Assembly: GCA_963795435.1 (NCBI GenBank) | Contig: CAWCHV010000009.1 | Span: forward strand, 620,001-684,000 | Direction of reading: 5' to 3' | Source of the DNA: JAFKFI01 sp963795435 | GTDB lineage: Bacteria; Pseudomonadota; Alphaproteobacteria; Acetobacterales; Acetobacteraceae | Length of the DNA: 64,000 bases | Shown: positions 23,684 through 32,656 of the stretch, one piece after another | How the letters are laid out: each line of letters opens with the position of its first letter | Numbering within the stretch: position 1 is the first letter of the stretch | Position numbers and translations under genes: made by a program | The notes under the pieces: model-generated | Database searches by the model: none | What the model saw: the letters and a program-made list of their open reading frames with translations, nothing else | Told to the model about the DNA's origin: nothing

Positions 23684-26633
23684 ATGACTGATTCTGCCCC
23701 GACCAATTCCAAGGCGACGGACGCCAAGGCGAGGGACTACCGTGACACGGTGTTCCTGCCGGCGACGCCGTTTCCGATGCGCGGCGACCTGCCGAAGAAG
23801 GAGCCGCGGATTCTCGCCCGCTGGGAGGAGATGGGGCTGTGGGAGAAGCTGCGCGAGGCGTCGGCGGGGCGGCCGAAATTCATCCTGCACGACGGGCCGC
23901 CTTACGCCAACGGCAACCTGCATATCGGCACCGCGCTGAACAAGATCCTCAAGGACGTGGTCAACCGCAGCCGGCAGATGGCCGGCTACGACGCCGAGTA
24001 CATCCCCGGCTGGGATTGCCACGGCCTGCCCATCGAGTGGAAGGTCGAGGAGGATCACCACGCGGCGGGGCGCAATGCGGCGAAGGACGAGGTGCCGGTG
24101 CTGGAGTTCCGCGCCGAGTGCCGCGCCTATGCCGAGCACTGGCTCGGGGTGCAGCGCGGCGAGTTCCGCCGCCTCGGCGTCGAGGGCGACTGGGCCAACC
24201 GCTACGCCACGATGGATTTCCCCTCCGAGGCCGCCATCGCCGGCGAGATCGGCAAGTTCCTGCTTAACGGCGCCCTCTATCGCGGCCTGCGCCCGGTGAT
24301 GTGGAGCCCGGTGGAAAAGACCGCGCTGGCCGAGGCCGAGATCGAGTACCACGACCATACCAGCACGACGATCTGGGTGCGGTTTCCGATCAAGACGATT
24401 CCCGGGAACGTCGGGTTTGCTGCGACGCCCCATCAAACTGAACTTCGCGACGCATCGATTGTGATTTGGACGACTACTCCTTGGACCATCCCCGGCAACC
24501 GGGCCATCGCTGTGGGGCGTGGAATTCGAATATGCACTCGTGCGCGTGGACGGTGTCGCTGACGGCTCTCTCGCGCGAGTGGGTGAAAAATTACTGGTCG
24601 CGTTGGCTCGGATCGGTGAATTCCTGCAAGCAGCCGGGATCACAAATCACCACTCGATGCATGTGTTTGACGGACAGGAGCTAACCAACTCCGTGTGTAG
24701 GCATCCGCTCCAAGGACGTGGGTACGACTTCGACGTTCCGGTCCTGCTGGCCGATTTCGTCACCACCGAGCAGGGCACCGGCTTCGTCCACATCGCCCCC
24801 GGCCACGGCGAGGATGATTTCGCCCTCGGCCGGGCACACGGCATCGAGGTGCCGGAGACGGTGGGCGATGACGGCACGTTTAACGCCTGGGTGCCGCTGT
24901 TCGCGGGCGTGCATGTCTACAAGGCGGCCGATCCGGTCTGTGCCGCGCTGGCGGAGGCGGGGACGCTGCTGGCGCGCGGGAAAATCGTGCATTCCTACCC
25001 GCATTCCTGGCGCAGCAAGGCGCCGCTGATCTTTCGCGCGACGCCGCAATGGTTCATCCGCCTCGACGGGCCGGAACGCATCCGGGAGAAGGCGCTGGCG
25101 GCGATCGACGCCACGGTGTTCGTGCCGGACCAGGGGCGCAACCGTATCGGCAGCATGGTCGCGAGCCGGCCCGACTGGTGCGTAAGCCGGCAGCGCGCCT
25201 GGGGCGTGCCGATCCCGGTGTTCGTCGAGAAGCGCTCCGGCGAGCCGCTGCGCGATCCGGCCGTCGTTTCGCGCATCGTCGAGGCGTTCACCACCGAGGG
25301 CGCGGACGCCTGGTACTCGTCGCCGCCCTCGCGTTTCCTGGGGGGCGACCGCGACCCCGAGGACTACGAACAGGTACGCGACATCGTCGACGTGTGGTTC
25401 GAATCCGGCTGCACCCATGCCTTCGTGCTGGAGGCGCGCGGCCTGCCCTGGCCGGCGGACCTCTATCTCGAGGGCTCCGACCAGCATCGCGGCTGGTTTC
25501 AGTCATCGCTGCTCGAATCGATCGGCACGCGCGACGCGGCGCCTTTCAAGGCGGTGCTGACGCACGGCTTCGTCAATGACGAGCAGGGCCGCAAGATGTC
25601 GAAGTCGCTCGGCAACGTCACCGCGCCCGAGGAGGTCGCGAACCAGTACGGCGCCGACATCCTGCGGCTCTGGGTGATGAACTCCGACACGACCGAAGAC
25701 ATGCGGATCGGCCCGGAGATCCTCAAGCAGCAGAGCGAGCTCTATCGCCGGCTACGCAACACGCTGCGCTGGCTGCTCGGTAGCCTCGCCGGCTTCACCG
25801 AGACCGAGCGCGTGCCCGAGGCGGAGATGCCGGAGCTCGAACGCTGGGTGCTGCACCGGCTGGCCGAGTTCGACGCGCAAATCCGCGCGGCGACCGAGAG
25901 CTATGCGTGGACCGGCGTGTATCCGGCGCTGCACGCCTTCTGCGCCACGGATCTTTCGGCGTTCTATTTCGACGTGCGCAAGGACGCGATCTACTGCGAC
26001 CGTCCCGACAGCCTGCGCCGCCGCGCCGCGCGGACGGTGCTCGACCATCTGCATCGCTGCCTGACGATCTGGCTCGCGCCGGTGCTGTGCTTCACCGCCG
26101 AGGAGGCCTGGGGCGCGCGGTTCGGCGACGAGGGCAGCGTGCATCTGCAACTCTACCCCGCGCTGCCCGCCTCCTGGGCCGATGCGGACCTGGCGGAGCG
26201 GTGGGCGGCGATCCGCGAGCGGCGCCGCGCGGCGACGGTGAAGCTCGAGGAGATGCGCCAGCAGAAGGTGATCGGCTCGTCGCTGGAGGCCGAGGTGACG
26301 CTGTTCTTCGAGCCGGGCGAGGATACGCTGTTGTCGGCCGAGGAATGGGCGGAAGTGCTCATCGCGTCGCGAGTGGCGTTCGCCGGGCGCGACCCCCTCA
26401 CCCAACCCTCTCCCCCAAGCGGGGGAGAGGACTTTGCCGCTTCTTCCTCTCCCCCTTCAGGGGGGGAGGGCCGGGGTGAGGGGGCGTCCGCCCGCCGGAT
26501 CGACGACGGCGTCAAATGCGCGCGTTGCTGGCGGGTGCTGCCCGAGGTCGGCTCCGACCGCCGCCATCCCGCGCTCTGCCTGCGCTGCGCCGACGCGGTG
26601 GAATCCGGGCTCGTGTGCCGGGCGGCGGCATGA
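23684..26633 (+). CDS. ileS: Isoleucyl-tRNA synthetase, frameshifted, with mosaic segment and in-frame repeat insertion
   Basis: Class I synthetase charging tRNA-Ile. The ATG at 23684 follows a CGGAGA site. ANGNLHIGTALNKILK is the HIGH motif, GRKMSKSLGNV the KMSKS motif, IVIWTTTPWTIPGN the editing-domain threonine-rich block, and CARCWR..CLRCAD a C-terminal zinc finger. The frame breaks near 24511-24514: after NRAIAVG the continuation (EFEYALVRVDG) is in the next frame, as if one G were added to GGGG. Corrected, the protein has about 982 residues, longer than usual because the repeat at 26393-26484 adds about 30 residues just before the zinc finger. Bases about 24390-24735 use clearly lower-GC codons than the rest. 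As ileS is essential, a sequencing error or a very recent change is likely. Confidence 0.92.
26393..26484. repeat. CTCTCCCC/GGGGAGAG palindromic repeat inside ileS (in frame)
   Basis: Outer arms CCCCCTCACCC (26393-26403) and GGGTGAGGGGG (26474-26484) are identical to those of the copy in waaA. Inner hairpins are CTCTCCCCC/GGGGGAGAG and CCTCTCCCCC/GGGGGGAGG. It encodes a Pro/Ser/Gly/Glu-rich peptide (LTQPSPPSGGE..GGEGRGEGAS) placed right before the zinc-finger cysteines. Confidence 0.85.
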
Positions 26634-27172
26634 GGGGCGGCGGGCGCACGAGCCTCGGGATCGTCACCGCGCTGTTCGTGCTGGCGGTCGATCAGGCGAG
26701 CAAATACTGGGTGCTCTACGTGCTGCACCTCGCCGATGTCCGCCAGATCACCCTGCTGCCGGTGCTCAACCTGACAATGGTGTGGAACCGCGGCGTCACC
26801 TTCGGGCTGCTCAACGGCTTCGGCGCCTGGAGCCATTTGGCGCTGGCGGCGGTGGCGCTCGCGGTGGTGGTGGCGATCGGGGTGTGGCTGCACCGCGCCG
26901 AGTCGTCGCTGGTCGCGGTGGCGCTGGGCGCCATCGCCGGCGGGGCGGTGGGCAACGTGATCGACCGGCTGCGCTACGGCGCGGTGGTGGATTTCATCCA
27001 CGCGCATGTCGGCCAATGGTCGTGGTACGTGTTCAATGTCGCCGACGCCGCGATCGTCTGCGGCGTGGCCGCGCTGGTGCTGGATGGCCTGTGGCCGCGG
27101 CGTACCACCAGGAGTTGCTTGCGGGTGCCCGACCCTGCGGCTAAGGAAGCGCCCCATGCGGAGAACAACTAA
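26630..27172 (+). CDS. lspA: Lipoprotein signal peptidase
   Basis: 180 residues, four membrane helices. The start overlaps the ileS stop as ATGA, the usual ileS-lspA coupling. The conserved blocks are LAVDQASKYWVL, VWNRGVTFGLLNG, GNVIDR (catalytic D112) and FNVADA (catalytic D139). It cleaves the signal peptide of prolipoproteins after lipid modification of the Cys. The two downstream genes encode lipoproteins that would be its substrates. The final residues overlap the next gene by 17 bases. Upstream in-frame codons back to 26516 belong to the ileS region and were not used. Confidence 0.97.
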   Translation: MRGGGRTSLGIVTALFVLAVDQASKYWVLYVLHLADVRQITLLPVLNLTMVWNRGVTFGLLNGFGAWSHLALAAVALAVVVAIGVWLHRAESSLVAVALGAIAGGAVGNVIDRLRYGAVVDFIHAHVGQWSWYVFNVADAAIVCGVAALVLDGLWPRRTTRSCLRVPDPAAKEAPHAENN

Positions 27173-27644
27173 AGTCGCGGCCGGGTGTTCCGTTCTGCTG
27201 GTCAGTCCGCTCATGCTGGCGGGCTGTGCGGACTACGGCACGAGAACGTTCGGCGTTCATCGCGACGCGCAAGAGCAGACCCGCGTGATGACCCCGCCGC
27301 CGCTCTCGCTGCCGCCGATCCTGACCCAGCGGAACATGAGCCGGAACGACAACGGTCCGGCGCCGGGCACGCAGGCGGCCGAGGAGGCCGGCGCGTCGGC
27401 GGCCCGGCGTGGCGCGGCGCCTGCCGCGCCGCCCAGCCCGGGTGAGGAGTCGCTCCTCGAAGCGTCCGGCCCGAGCGCGCCGGGCGATATCCGCCAGAAG
27501 GTCGACCAGGACGCCCAGATCGGCCGGGCCGATCCAGGCCTGTCCGACCAGCTGCTCTACGGTCAGGCCGGTCAGCGCGGGGCGGCCGGCGAGAAGCCGA
27601 TGATCCAGCGGGAGGACCGGTCCTGGTTCGATCGCATCTTCTAG
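27156..27644 (+). CDS. DUF3035-like lipoprotein (first of two)
   Basis: 162 residues from ATG 27156. A lipobox is evident: LVSPLMLAGC, so the mature protein would start at the Cys and be acylated. The rest is Pro/Ala/Gln-rich and low in predicted structure, with TPPPLSLPPILTQRN and a C-terminal REDRSWFDRIF. The arrangement resembles the DUF3035 family commonly encoded after lspA in alphaproteobacteria, some members of which associate with outer-membrane assembly. It overlaps lspA by 17 bases and precedes a second similar lipoprotein by 8 bases. Membership is by resemblance and position; function unknown. Confidence 0.72.
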   Translation: MRRTTKVAAGCSVLLVSPLMLAGCADYGTRTFGVHRDAQEQTRVMTPPPLSLPPILTQRNMSRNDNGPAPGTQAAEEAGASAARRGAAPAAPPSPGEESLLEASGPSAPGDIRQKVDQDAQIGRADPGLSDQLLYGQAGQRGAAGEKPMIQREDRSWFDRIF

Positions 27645-27652
27645 GAGCCCCG

Positions 27653-28219
27653 ATGGGTTCGTCGAACATTCCTCGCCTGAGCTGGCTGCTGTGCGTCCTG
27701 GCCGTGCCCTGCCTGGCCGGCTGCTCGGGGCAAGAGTTGACCAATACGCTCGGCCTGACCCGCGACGCGCCCAACGAGTTCACCGTCACCACCCGCGCGC
27801 CGCTGGCGATGCCCACCCAGTTCGACCTGCCGCCGCCCGAGCCTGGCGCGGCGCGTCCGCAAGAGCAGTCCGAGCGCCGCAAGGCCGAGGAAGCGCTGGT
27901 GCCGGCGACTGCCCTGGCGTCCGGCGCCGGCGCGACCAGCCCGGGGCAACAGGCGATCCTGCAGGCCAGCGGCCCGCCCGCTCCGCCCGACATCCGCGCC
28001 GAAGTGAATGCCGAGAGCGCGCTCGACAAGCCGCGCCAGACGTTCACCGAGCGGCTGATGTTCTGGCAGAAGCCGCCGCCGTCCGGCACCGTGGTCGACC
28101 CTGCCAAGGAAGCGCAGCGGCTGCGGGAGAACGCGGCGCTCGGCCACAGCGTCGAGGCCGGCGACACGCCGATCGTGCAGCCCAAGCGCAAGACACTGCT
28201 CGGCGACATTTTCGAATGA
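27653..28219 (+). CDS. DUF3035 domain lipoprotein (second of two)
   Basis: 188 residues. The lipobox is VPCLAGC near residue 23. The stretch TRDAPNEFTVTTRAPLAMP followed by a DLPPPEPGAARPQE segment is the core DUF3035 signature, typical of proteins directly after lspA in Rhodospirillales and Rhodobacterales. The C-terminus (FTERLMFWQKPPPSGTVVDP..LLGDIFE) resembles the end of the first lipoprotein, so the two may be diverged duplicates. Likely anchored in the outer membrane; molecular role not established. A palindromic terminator-like element follows before mutL. Confidence 0.82.
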   Translation: MGSSNIPRLSWLLCVLAVPCLAGCSGQELTNTLGLTRDAPNEFTVTTRAPLAMPTQFDLPPPEPGAARPQEQSERRKAEEALVPATALASGAGATSPGQQAILQASGPPAPPDIRAEVNAESALDKPRQTFTERLMFWQKPPPSGTVVDPAKEAQRLRENAALGHSVEAGDTPIVQPKRKTLLGDIFE

Positions 28220-28226
28220 TCTTGTT

Positions 28227-28285
28227 CCCCCACCCCTTGCGGGCTTGAGCCGCCAAGCGGATCAAGCCCGCGGGGGGAGGGGTTT
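28227..28285 (+). terminator. Long palindrome after the lipoprotein genes, candidate terminator
   Basis: GCGGGCTTGA (28239-28248) pairs exactly with TCAAGCCCGC (28262-28271) across a 13-base loop. The stem is prolonged outward by C-rich and G-rich tracts (CCCCACCCC versus GGGGGGAGGGG), followed by TTTCTCGTT. It separates the ileS-lspA-lipoprotein transcript from mutL and could end the upstream transcript. It has a different core from the CTCTCCCC repeat family. Confidence 0.6.
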
Positions 28286-28325
28286 CTCGTTCCCCGCCAT
28301 CTTCCATCCGCTACAATCGGCGATC

Positions 28326-30080
28326 ATGGAGTCGCGCATCCGCCTGCTGTCCGTGGCGACGGTCAATCGGATCGCCGCCGGCGAGGTGATCGAGCGGCCG
28401 GCGGCCGCCGTGAAGGAGCTGGTCGAGAACGCGCTCGACGCCGGCGCCTCGCGCATCAGCGTGGCGCTCACCGACGGCGGCATCGCGCGCATCGAGGTGG
28501 CCGACAACGGCCCCGGCATGAACGCCGCCGAGCTGGCCCTCGCGGTGCAGCGACATGCCACGTCCAAGCTCGCCGACGAGACATTGGTGCGGATCGCCAC
28601 ACTTGGCTTCCGGGGCGAGGCGTTGCCCTCGATCGGCGCCGCCGCGCGCCTCGCCATCACCTCCCGCCCGGCCGACGCGCCCCATGCCCAGGCGATCCGG
28701 GTGGAGGGCGGGCAGGTGTCGGAGGTGGCGCCCTGCGCCGGTGCGCCGGGCACGCGGGTCGTGGTGCGGGACCTGTTCTTCGCGACGCCGGCGCGGCGCA
28801 AATTCCTCAAGCATCCGCGCACCGAGGCGGAGTACGCGGAGCTCGCGGTGCGGCGGCTGGCGCTGGCGGCGCCGGGAGTGGCGTTCCGGCTGGAGAGCGA
28901 CGGGCGCCTCGCGTTCGACCTGCCGGGGCGGCCGCGCGAGGCGCGCGTGGCGGCGCTGCTCGGCGCGGACGCCGCCGCCGCGCTGCTCGCGGTCGATGGT
29001 TCACGCGACGCGCTGCGCCTGTCCGGGTTCGCCTGCGCCCCGGCGCTCAGCCGCGCCACCGGGGCGGCGCAGTATCTCGTAGTGAACGGCCGGCCGGTGG
29101 CCGATCCGGTACTGAAGGTCGCGGTACGCGTCGCCTATCGCGACGTGATCGCCGCCGGCCGACATGCGGTGGTCGCGCTATTCCTCGATATGCCGCCGGA
29201 CGAGCTCGACGTGAACGTGCATCCGGCCAAGGCCGAGCTGCGCTTCCGCGACCCGGCCGCGATCCGCTCTTTCGTCATCTCGACGGTGAGCCGGGCGCTG
29301 TCGGGCGGCGCCGGAACCGCCACCCCGGCGGCCGCGCTTCGCTTGATCCAGTCGCGTCCGGCCTGGCACGCGCCACGGCCCGCGCCGCCGCCGGGCTTCG
29401 CCGAGACCGCCCCGGCGCCAATCTGGCCCGGCGCCCCGTTGCCAATCGATGTCGCGCCCGGCGCGCGGCGGCTCGCGCCCGAGGCACCGTCGGCCGACTA
29501 TCCTCTCGGCGCCCCCGTGGCGCAGGTGCTGGACACCTACATCATCGCCGTCGCCGCCGACGGGAGCCTGGTGCTGGTGGACCAGCACGCGGCGCATGAG
29601 CGGCTGACCCACGAGGCGCTGCGGGCGCAGATGCTGGACGGCGGCGTGCGCAGCCAGCCCCTGCTGCTGCCCGCCGTGGTCGAACTCGCGCCGGCGGACG
29701 CGGCGCGGCTGCTCTCCCGCGCGGCGGAACTGGGCCGGCTCGGCCTCGAGATCGAGGCGTTCGGCGGCGGCGCGGTGCTGGTCCGCGCGCTGCCGGCCGC
29801 GCTCGGTGCGCCCGAGCCCCGGCCGCTGCTGCGCGACCTGGCCGACGAACTGGCGGAGATGGACGAGAGCACCGCGCTGGAGGCGCGGCTCGACGCGGTG
29901 ATCGCGCGGCTCGCCTGCCACGGCAGCATCCGCGCCGGCCGCCGGCTCGGGGCGGAGGAGATGGCCGCGCTGCTGCGCCAGATGGAGGCGACGCCGCGCG
30001 CCGCGACCTGCAGCCACGGCCGGCCGACGTTCCTGAAACTCTCCAAAGCCGAGATCGAGACGCTGTTCGGCCGCCGCTGA
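28326..30080 (+). CDS. mutL: DNA mismatch repair protein MutL
   Basis: 584 residues from ATG 28326. The GHKL ATPase part starts IRLLSVATVNRIAAGEVIERP and shows ELVENALDAGASRI, VADNGPGM and TLGFRGEALPSI. After a Pro/Ala-rich linker (about residues 340-390) the C-terminal domain contains DQHAAHERLTHE (from residue 419), matching the DQHA(x)2E(x)4E endonuclease motif, and CHGSIRAG and SHGRPT late motifs. So this is a latent nicking MutL, as expected outside the Dam/MutH lineage. The in-frame extension to 28245 passes through the terminator palindrome and is rejected. No mutS is in the window. Confidence 0.97.
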   Translation: MESRIRLLSVATVNRIAAGEVIERPAAAVKELVENALDAGASRISVALTDGGIARIEVADNGPGMNAAELALAVQRHATSKLADETLVRIATLGFRGEALPSIGAAARLAITSRPADAPHAQAIRVEGGQVSEVAPCAGAPGTRVVVRDLFFATPARRKFLKHPRTEAEYAELAVRRLALAAPGVAFRLESDGRLAFDLPGRPREARVAALLGADAAAALLAVDGSRDALRLSGFACAPALSRATGAAQYLVVNGRPVADPVLKVAVRVAYRDVIAAGRHAVVALFLDMPPDELDVNVHPAKAELRFRDPAAIRSFVISTVSRALSGGAGTATPAAALRLIQSRPAWHAPRPAPPPGFAETAPAPIWPGAPLPIDVAPGARRLAPEAPSADYPLGAPVAQVLDTYIIAVAADGSLVLVDQHAAHERLTHEALRAQMLDGGVRSQPLLLPAVVELAPADAARLLSRAAELGRLGLEIEAFGGGAVLVRALPAALGAPEPRPLLRDLADELAEMDESTALEARLDAVIARLACHGSIRAGRRLGAEEMAALLRQMEATPRAATCSHGRPTFLKLSKAEIETLFGRR

Positions 30081-30082
30081 GG

Positions 30083-31306
30083 CTACCCGCCGGTCGCCCT
30101 ACCTTCATTCAGAGGCCGGGATTTCAGGGCGGCCATGAAGGCGAGTTGACCAAGCACCGTCGCGGCGATGAGCACAGTGGAGGCCGTGAGCGCCGGATGG
30201 TCCGGCCAAACGCTGACCACGACGGTGCAGAGCGCGCCGAAGCCCATCTGCACGAAGCCGTACAGGCCGGAGGCGGCGCCGATCATCGTCGGCTGGGCGC
30301 CGAGCGCGCTGGCGAGCGCCATCGGGCTCGCCGCGCCGACGCCGACCGAATAGACGATCATCGCGCCTAGGATCGTCGCGACGCTGAGGTGGCCGGTGAT
30401 CGCGACCGCGAAGAACAGCGCGGCACCGAGAACGGCGATGCCGCTCGTGACCTGCAGCAGCAGCCCGATCCGCATCCGCCGCACCAGCCGACTGGCGGCG
30501 AAGCTGCCTACCGGCACCCCGACCATCACGGCGAGATAGTAGAGCCCGACCTCCTCGGCCGGCCGGTGCAGCATCTCGGTGAAAATGAACGGCGAGGCGG
30601 AGAGATAGGCGTAGAAGCTCGTCGTTGTGAGCGCGCCGCCGATCATGTAGCCGCGGAGGGCCGGCGTGCGGAGCAGCCGCATGTAGCTGCTCAGCATCCG
30701 CCCGGAGGCCGAGCCGCGCGACCCGGCGGTCTCCGGCAGGCTCAGCAAGGTCGCCACCAGCGTCACCAGCCCGAGGGCGACCAGGGCGGCGAAGATCGAG
30801 CGCCAGCCGAACCAGGCGCCGAGATAGCCGCCCACCGCCGGGCCGACACCCGGCGCGAGGCTCTGCACCATCGTCAGCATCGCCATCTGCGACGCCGCCT
30901 GCCCCTCCGCCGCGCCGTCGCGCACCACGGCACGGCCCAGCACCAGCCCGCCGCAGCCGCCGAGCGCCTGCACCACGCGGGCGATCACCAGCACGGCGAT
31001 GTTCGGCGCCAGTCCCGCGACGATGCTGGCGCCGACATACAGGATCAGCGCCACCAGCAGCGCCGGCCGCCGCCCGAACCGGTCCGATACCGGCCCGTAC
31101 AGCAGCTGACCCCCCGCGACCCCGAACAGATAGAGCGTGATGGCGAGTTGGATGGTGCCCGAGGAGACGGCGAGATCCTCCGCCGCCAGCGGCAGCACGG
31201 GCACCAGGATGTGCATCGCCAGCGTGCCGGACGCCGTGACCGCGACCAGCAGCCAGAACGGCGCTCGGACGCAGCCGCGCAGCAGCGGAGTGGTCAGCCA
31301 TTGCAT
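30083..31306 (-). CDS. MFS drug-resistance transporter, Bcr/CflA family
   Basis: 407 residues from ATG 31306, twelve membrane helices. LYLFGVAGGQLLYGPVSDRFGRRPALL is the motif A loop of the family, and ARVVQALGGCGGLVLGRAVVRD is the Bcr/CflA motif in helices 4-5. VQSLAPGVGPAVGGYLG is motif C of drug/H+ antiporters. Likely exports a drug or metabolite by proton antiport. It is convergent with mutL, two bases apart, and follows the SDR gene on the same strand. An open frame continues upstream to 32254 through the SDR gene in another frame; this is not a real fusion. Confidence 0.92.
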   Translation of the reverse strand: MQWLTTPLLRGCVRAPFWLLVAVTASGTLAMHILVPVLPLAAEDLAVSSGTIQLAITLYLFGVAGGQLLYGPVSDRFGRRPALLVALILYVGASIVAGLAPNIAVLVIARVVQALGGCGGLVLGRAVVRDGAAEGQAASQMAMLTMVQSLAPGVGPAVGGYLGAWFGWRSIFAALVALGLVTLVATLLSLPETAGSRGSASGRMLSSYMRLLRTPALRGYMIGGALTTTSFYAYLSASPFIFTEMLHRPAEEVGLYYLAVMVGVPVGSFAASRLVRRMRIGLLLQVTSGIAVLGAALFFAVAITGHLSVATILGAMIVYSVGVGAASPMALASALGAQPTMIGAASGLYGFVQMGFGALCTVVVSVWPDHPALTASTVLIAATVLGQLAFMAALKSRPLNEGRATGG

Positions 31307-31377
31307 CGCACAATGAGAGGGCAATGGGCCGCCGAGGTCCAGCCCTCCGGTACGCAACTCTACCGTGAGGTAGCCCG

Positions 31378-32196
31378 CTATCGTGCGGTCGCGTTGTACG
31401 CCGCCGCCGCGGGCGCGGCGGAGGTGCCGGCGTCCACCGGCAGCACGATGCCGCTGACCCAGCGCGCCTGCTCGCTCACCAGATAGAGGACGCCATTGCC
31501 GATGTCCCAGCCGGTGCCCTCTGTCTTGAGCAGCGAGCGGTTGCGTCGCGCCTCGCGCGTCGCCTCGCTCATGCCGCCGTCCGTGACCATCGGCGTGTAG
31601 ACCGCGCCGGGAGCGACGCAGTTCACTCGGATGCCCTGATGCGCGTGGTGGGCCGCCATCGCGCGGGTGAGGTTGATCACCGCGCCCTTGCTGGTCGGGT
31701 AGAACAGCGAGAGGAAGCCGCCGAACAGCCCGGCGAACGAGGAGAGATTGACGATCGCCCCGCCGCCGGCCCGGGCCATCTCCGGGACCGCGTATTTCGC
31801 CATCAGCACCATCGAGGTGAGATTGACCCGCATGGCCTGGTCCCACGCCTCGGGATCGACCTCGACGGCGGTGCCGGCGGGGCCGAGTATGCCGACATTG
31901 TTGACCAGGATATCGAGCCGCCCCCAGGATTCCACGGTGCGCCGCACCGCCGCCTCGCAATCGGCGGGCTTGGTCACGTCGGCCAGCACCACCTGGCAGG
32001 TGCCGCCCTCGTCGCGGATCATGCCGGCGGTCCGTTCGGCCCACTCCGCCACCTGATCGAGCACCGTCACCTTCGCGCCATGCCGCGCCAGCAGCACCGC
32101 CGTCGCCCGCCCGTTGCCGATCCCCTCGCCCCGCGACCCCGCGCCGGTGACGATCGCCACCTTGCCGTTCAGCCGGTCGTCGTCCGTTTGTGGCAT
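31378..32196 (-). CDS. Short-chain dehydrogenase/reductase (SDR)
   Basis: 272 residues from ATG 32196, preceded by a good GGAGGAAAC ribosome-binding site; an upstream in-frame ATG at 32244 is less likely. VAIVTGAGSRGEGIGNGRA is the nucleotide-binding glycine motif, LVNNVGILG the NNxG block, NLSSFAG the catalytic Ser, and YPTSK the YxxxK pair. RVNCVAPGAVYTPM and the GIVLPVDAG end are standard. It reduces or oxidises an unknown hydroxyl or keto substrate with NAD(P). Transcribed in the same direction as the downstream MFS gene with a 71-base gap. Confidence 0.93.
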   Translation of the reverse strand: MPQTDDDRLNGKVAIVTGAGSRGEGIGNGRATAVLLARHGAKVTVLDQVAEWAERTAGMIRDEGGTCQVVLADVTKPADCEAAVRRTVESWGRLDILVNNVGILGPAGTAVEVDPEAWDQAMRVNLTSMVLMAKYAVPEMARAGGGAIVNLSSFAGLFGGFLSLFYPTSKGAVINLTRAMAAHHAHQGIRVNCVAPGAVYTPMVTDGGMSEATREARRNRSLLKTEGTGWDIGNGVLYLVSEQARWVSGIVLPVDAGTSAAPAAAAYNATAR

Positions 32197-32213
32197 CCCG
32201 TTTCCTCCTGCTT

Positions 32214-32555
32214 CTATCGGTGCGGAAGGGGCGCCAGCCCGCACAGGCGGTCAAGGCTGAGCGGAACCCCGCCGACGGAAAAATCGCCGGTCAAGGCCGA
32301 GCGGTCCCGGTCCGCCGTCCAGGCGGCGCAGACTTTCGGCCGCAGCGGGCTTGCTTCCGTGATCGCGCCGGCGGCCAGCAGGTCCATGAAGCGGCCGATC
32401 GGCTGGTCGTAGAAATCCGAATGCATCCCGCGACCGCTGGTGTCGGGCCGCGCGCCGCGCAGCCGGTCCAACTCGTCCTCCTGGGCGGCCGTCGCCAGCG
32501 GCAAGGCCGCGAGGGCAAGAGCGACCAGAAGTCCGGAAACCTCGATGCGTGACAT
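32214..32555 (-). CDS. Small secreted protein of unknown function (113 aa)
   Basis: A signal peptide is clear (VSGLLVALALAALPLATAAQ, cleavage expected after ATA-A). The mature part of about 88 residues, beginning QEDELDRLRGARPD, contains two Cys (VCAAW and RLCG) that could form a disulfide. No known family was recognised. It lies 17 bases upstream of the SDR on the same strand, and its start is divergent from the beta-propeller gene, 101 bases away, which is also exported. The signal peptide and start context support it as a real gene. Confidence 0.65.
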   Translation of the reverse strand: MSRIEVSGLLVALALAALPLATAAQEDELDRLRGARPDTSGRGMHSDFYDQPIGRFMDLLAAGAITEASPLRPKVCAAWTADRDRSALTGDFSVGGVPLSLDRLCGLAPLPHR

Positions 32556-32656
32556 CTCGCGCCTCCCGTCCGGCGCGCCGCGCTTCCGTTCGCGGCGGCA
32601 TTGGTTCTAGCCTCTTCCGCACGGCCGAAAACGGCAGTCGGGGGAGGGTACGACGC

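Noticed and set aside
28245..28325. Extended mutL N-terminus
   Set aside because: It would translate the terminator-like palindrome; the MutL family begins at the ESRIRLLSVATVNRIAAGEV block right after ATG 28326.
30083..32254. Apparent 723-residue SDR-MFS fusion on the minus strand
   Set aside because: The N-terminal third is the SDR gene read out of frame; the true MFS start is ATG 31306.
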